Source of the DNA: Kipferlia bialata
Lineage: Eukaryota; Fornicata
DNA length: 21,369 nt
Assembly: GCA_003568945.1 (NCBI GenBank)
Contig: BDIP01000277.1
Span: forward strand, 1-21,369
Direction: 5' to 3'
The notes under the pieces were generated by a model. It had not been told where the DNA came from. It did not search any database and saw only the letters and a program-made list of their open reading frames with translations. Numbering within the stretch: the stretch's first letter is position 1; every line of letters begins with the position of its first letter. The translations under genes and the position numbers were made by a program. Below, piece by piece: positions 20,201 through 21,369 of the stretch.

Positions 20201-21295
20201 GTATCTGTCCGGCCTGCACCTTGACCTCTTGCACGGGGAGGTAGACCCTAAGGAGGTATGATATGTATATTGATTAGTGTATATGTGTATGTGAGTATAT
20301 ATATCAGCATATACCTGTCCGGCCTGCACCTTGACCGGGACATAGACCCTAAGGAGGTAATGAGATCTTATACAAGACATATATTTATCTCTGTCTCTCT
20401 CTCTCTGTCGCTCGCTCTCTCTCTGTATTACCCAATAGGTCCAGAACCCCCAGCTGGCCTCCCTTCTGAACACATCCACCCTGGGGAGTATATGTCCAGG
20501 TATGTATATACTATTATCTTTGTATATATAGGGCTAGTGTTAGGGATGTGGTATATCTGGATAGTCTATGTCAATATTCTTACGAAACATGATCTCTGTT
20601 TTTCTACTTATGCAATATGTGTGTGTGCGCCGGAGTGTCACAACAATCTTACTTTCAGGACTCTTTGAGGCCTATCCCAATGCCCCAATATCACTGAGCC
20701 TCGAGACGTCAATAGTGTGAGGGCTAAATCAATGCTGTCATTTAGCACTCTTCTCTCACTATGTATCTGACTTGAGGCCCACGGTCACTGTTATGTCCAG
20801 TAATCTCTCTCTCTCTCTACACCCTTAATGTCAGGCCCACTGTCACTGTTATGCCAAGTGCCGTGTTCACAAACGTCACAGGTACATCATATCATTCACG
20901 TACACTTACATGTGTGTATCGTGTCTCTGCATCGTGACATTTAACACTAGTGTACAGACACACACATTTAAACATCTATATATATTCATATCTACACTTG
21001 CCACATGCACTGTGCACGATGATGCCGTACCGATGATATATACTAATATATGTATATATAAATATATATGTGTGTGTATTCATATCCTGACCACTCACCA
21101 CAGGCACCGTTCACGTGTCTGTGCATGATGAAGCCTCTGATACCATACATATACATATATATATCTATAGTCATGTACACACTACCCACAGGCACTGTCC
21201 ATGTGTCTGTGCATGATGATGCCTCCGATGCCTATCTCGATGCATTCACAGTGGGGTACAGTGCTGGGATGGCAGGGGTCCCACAGACGGAGACA
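16511..21295 (+). CDS. Secreted BPI/LBP/PLUNC-superfamily lipid-binding protein, 5' part (3' end outside window)
   Basis: Eighteen exons, all in phase, 409 residues, ending at a GTATGT donor at 21296, so the gene continues off the window: 16511-16592, 16978-17027, 17116-17183, 17769-17863, 17993-18032, 18231-18287, 18407-18497, 18568-18622, 18789-18896, 19268-19329, 19613-19681, 19799-19832, 19962-20037, 20186-20255, 20439-20499, 20659-20716, 20835-20881, 21192-21295. MHPLHILCGCVVLCCVGVVL is a signal peptide. Family features: DLGVAVVDLSISDMHITNF and SQELELDLY resemble the N-terminal barrel strands. The stretch ASAFFQTILNVFIGLVEDLF plus NQVIEESM matches the long helix of BPI/LBP. Past the midpoint, the second-barrel start (ED..FVFSNTVFESLY) and YPNAPISLSLETS resemble the central and C-terminal parts. 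The family binds lipids such as bacterial LPS. The helix Cys of the usual BPI disulfide is not seen; two Cys lie 17 apart at ~140-157. Exons average 68 nt, with the shortest 34 nt. Confidence 0.85.
16861..16900 (+). repeat. Intronic copy of the head of exon 16978-17027
   Basis: The segment CTACCCCCGAG plus CTGAGCCAGACCCCTGTGAC resembles the true acceptor and exon head CTACCCTCCAG plus GTGAACCCGACCCCTCTGAC, about 107 bp upstream of it. Confidence 0.8.
17191..17252. repeat. (CT)n(AC)n microsatellite
   Basis: About 19 CT units followed by about 12 AC units directly after the donor of exon 17116-17183. Shorter CT tracts precede several acceptors of this gene and may serve as polypyrimidine tracts. 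Confidence 0.95.
17265..17674 (+). repeat. Four intronic copies of both exon edges flanking intron 17184-17768
   Basis: 17265-17313 and 17363-17409 copy the tail of exon 17116-17183 (CCCAACCTGGAG and ACGTACCTGGTGCT shared); both carry a consensus GTGAGT donor, better than the GTACGC at the proposed true exon. 17527-17565 and 17604-17674 copy the acceptor and head of exon 17769-17863; the second is near full length. Read-through puts the tail copies out of frame, so they are treated as intronic. Confidence 0.92.
18103..18153 (+). repeat. Intronic copy or alternative version of exon 18231-18287
   Basis: After TAG at 18100-18102, a segment containing GATGACACCGATGTCAACAT parallels GGTGACACAGATGTCAACAT of the true exon. 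It joins in the correct phase and reads YSNLSDDTDVNIYSADN, but no good donor is seen before an in-frame TAG, so it is called a decayed duplicate. Confidence 0.75.
18158..18172. repeat. Palindrome ATAGAGA-G-TCTCTAT
   Basis: Same arms as the palindrome at 9743-9757 with a different centre base; lies in intron 18033-18230. Confidence 0.85.
18394..18406 (+). promoter_or_regulatory. Alternative in-frame splice acceptors 9 nt apart
   Basis: AG at 18396-18397 and at 18405-18406 both fit the incoming phase. Using the first adds three residues (FPS) ahead of DSGTG. The sequence does not decide which is used. Confidence 0.5.
18708..18740 (+). repeat. Intronic copy of the head of exon 18789-18896
   Basis: Shares CGGGGCCTCTGCCTTCTTCC and the following AGAC with the true exon head, about 78 bp upstream, preceded by its own CTAG acceptor-like site. 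Confidence 0.93.
18949..19179 (+). repeat. Three intronic copies of exon edges in intron 18897-19267
   Basis: 18949-18982 is identical over 34 nt to the tail and donor of exon 18789-18896 (18868-18901), 81 bp away. 19051-19077 and 19153-19179 copy the acceptor and head of exon 19268-19329 (TAGCCATGAACAGGAAC shared by all three). The first head copy reads 16 codons to a TAA. Confidence 0.95.
19430..19547 (+). repeat. Copies of both flanking exon edges in intron 19330-19612
   Basis: 19430-19455 copies the end of exon 19268-19329 (GGCATGATGGAGGTA shared). 19523-19547 copies the head of exon 19613-19681 (GGACATGCGCTAC shared). A CT-rich intronic block (GCATCTCTTTCTTTCTCTCT) also occurs twice, near 19457 and 19553. 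Confidence 0.88.
20311..20360 (+). repeat. Intronic copy of the tail and donor of exon 20186-20255
   Basis: Contains CCTGTCCGGCCTGCACCTTG plus ACC and, after a 12-base difference, AGACCCTAAGGAGGTA. Both ends match the true exon and its donor. Confidence 0.92.
20773..20800 (+). repeat. Intronic copy of the head of exon 20835-20881
   Basis: AGGCCCACGGTCACTGTTAT versus AGGCCCACTGTCACTGTTAT at the true exon, 62 bp upstream. Confidence 0.9.
21001..21143 (+). repeat. Two intronic copies of the head of exon 21192-21295
   Basis: 21098-21143 has a CCACAG acceptor followed by GCACCGTTCACGTGTCTGTG, nearly identical to the true head GCACTGTCCATGTGTCTGTG. 21001-21036 is an older copy (GCACTGTGCACGATGATGCC). 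The true exon is the one that stays open to 21295. Confidence 0.9.
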
Positions 21296-21369
21296 GTATG
21301 TGCGTGGATGTATACTACTATACTACTATACAGATACATTGATGTATATATATGTGTACATGTATGTGG

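Noticed and set aside
756-21143. Exon-edge copies as genuine small or alternative exons
   Set aside because: Most are partial, several meet stops or fall out of frame, and each lies beside a complete exon that joins in phase. One possible exception is kept as a finding (18103-18153).
182-21295. Exon-edge copies explained as pure assembly error or collapsed haplotypes
   Set aside because: Copies differ from each other by graded amounts, are separated by different microsatellites, and occur in every gene; simple misassembly would give near-identical units. Not fully excluded for the identical pairs at 4501/4601 and 18868/18949.
1-21369. Transposon, retroelement or CRISPR content
   Set aside because: No transposase, reverse transcriptase or integrase motifs, terminal repeats, or regular direct-repeat/spacer array were seen.

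Overview
The window is eukaryotic nuclear DNA from an intron-rich protist. It holds four spliced protein-coding genes, and their GT-AG exons join with fully consistent phases. The code is standard (stops TAG, TGA, TGA). The mix of a secreted BPI/LBP-family protein, a Kelch-repeat protein and a many-domain cysteine-rich secreted protein, with very dense introns, would suit a free-living fornicate/metamonad such as Kipferlia. That placement is inference; nothing in the window proves it.

Layout: (A) 182-4874, plus strand, the 3' part of a gene with a long Arg/Glu coiled coil, 12 exons visible, beginning upstream of the window. (B) 5257-9546, plus strand, a Kelch-type beta-propeller protein with a long helical middle; two introns of only 35 and 50 nt are needed to hold its frame. 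(C) 10004-16162, minus strand, a complete 14-exon gene for a 1487-residue secreted protein: signal peptide, about ten carboxypeptidase-regulatory/CNA-B-like beta-sandwich domains, and three copies of a cysteine-rich module of about 140 residues that I cannot match to a named family. (D) 16511-21295, plus strand, the first 18 exons of a secreted BPI/LBP/PLUNC-superfamily protein that runs off the right edge. B and C converge on a 457-bp spacer rich in tiny perfect palindromes. C and D diverge from a 348-bp spacer that must hold both promoters.

The strongest unexplained structure is in the introns. At least 24 intronic segments are degenerate copies of the neighbouring exon edge together with its splice site (exon tail plus GT donor, or AG acceptor plus exon head). 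They are spaced about 80-150 bp apart and separated by TA, TG or CT microsatellite. All four genes and both strands show this. Some copies are identical over 34-36 nt and others have drifted and gained stops, so the process looks continuing. The simplest reading is that introns here grow by repeated tandem duplication of short segments spanning an exon-intron junction.

C and D probably act outside the cell or in the secretory pathway: C as a stalk-like adhesive or surface protein, D as a lipid or bacterial-envelope binding protein. Their shared promoter region raises the possibility of joint regulation. No RNA gene, CRISPR array, virus-like element or DNA transposon was recognised.
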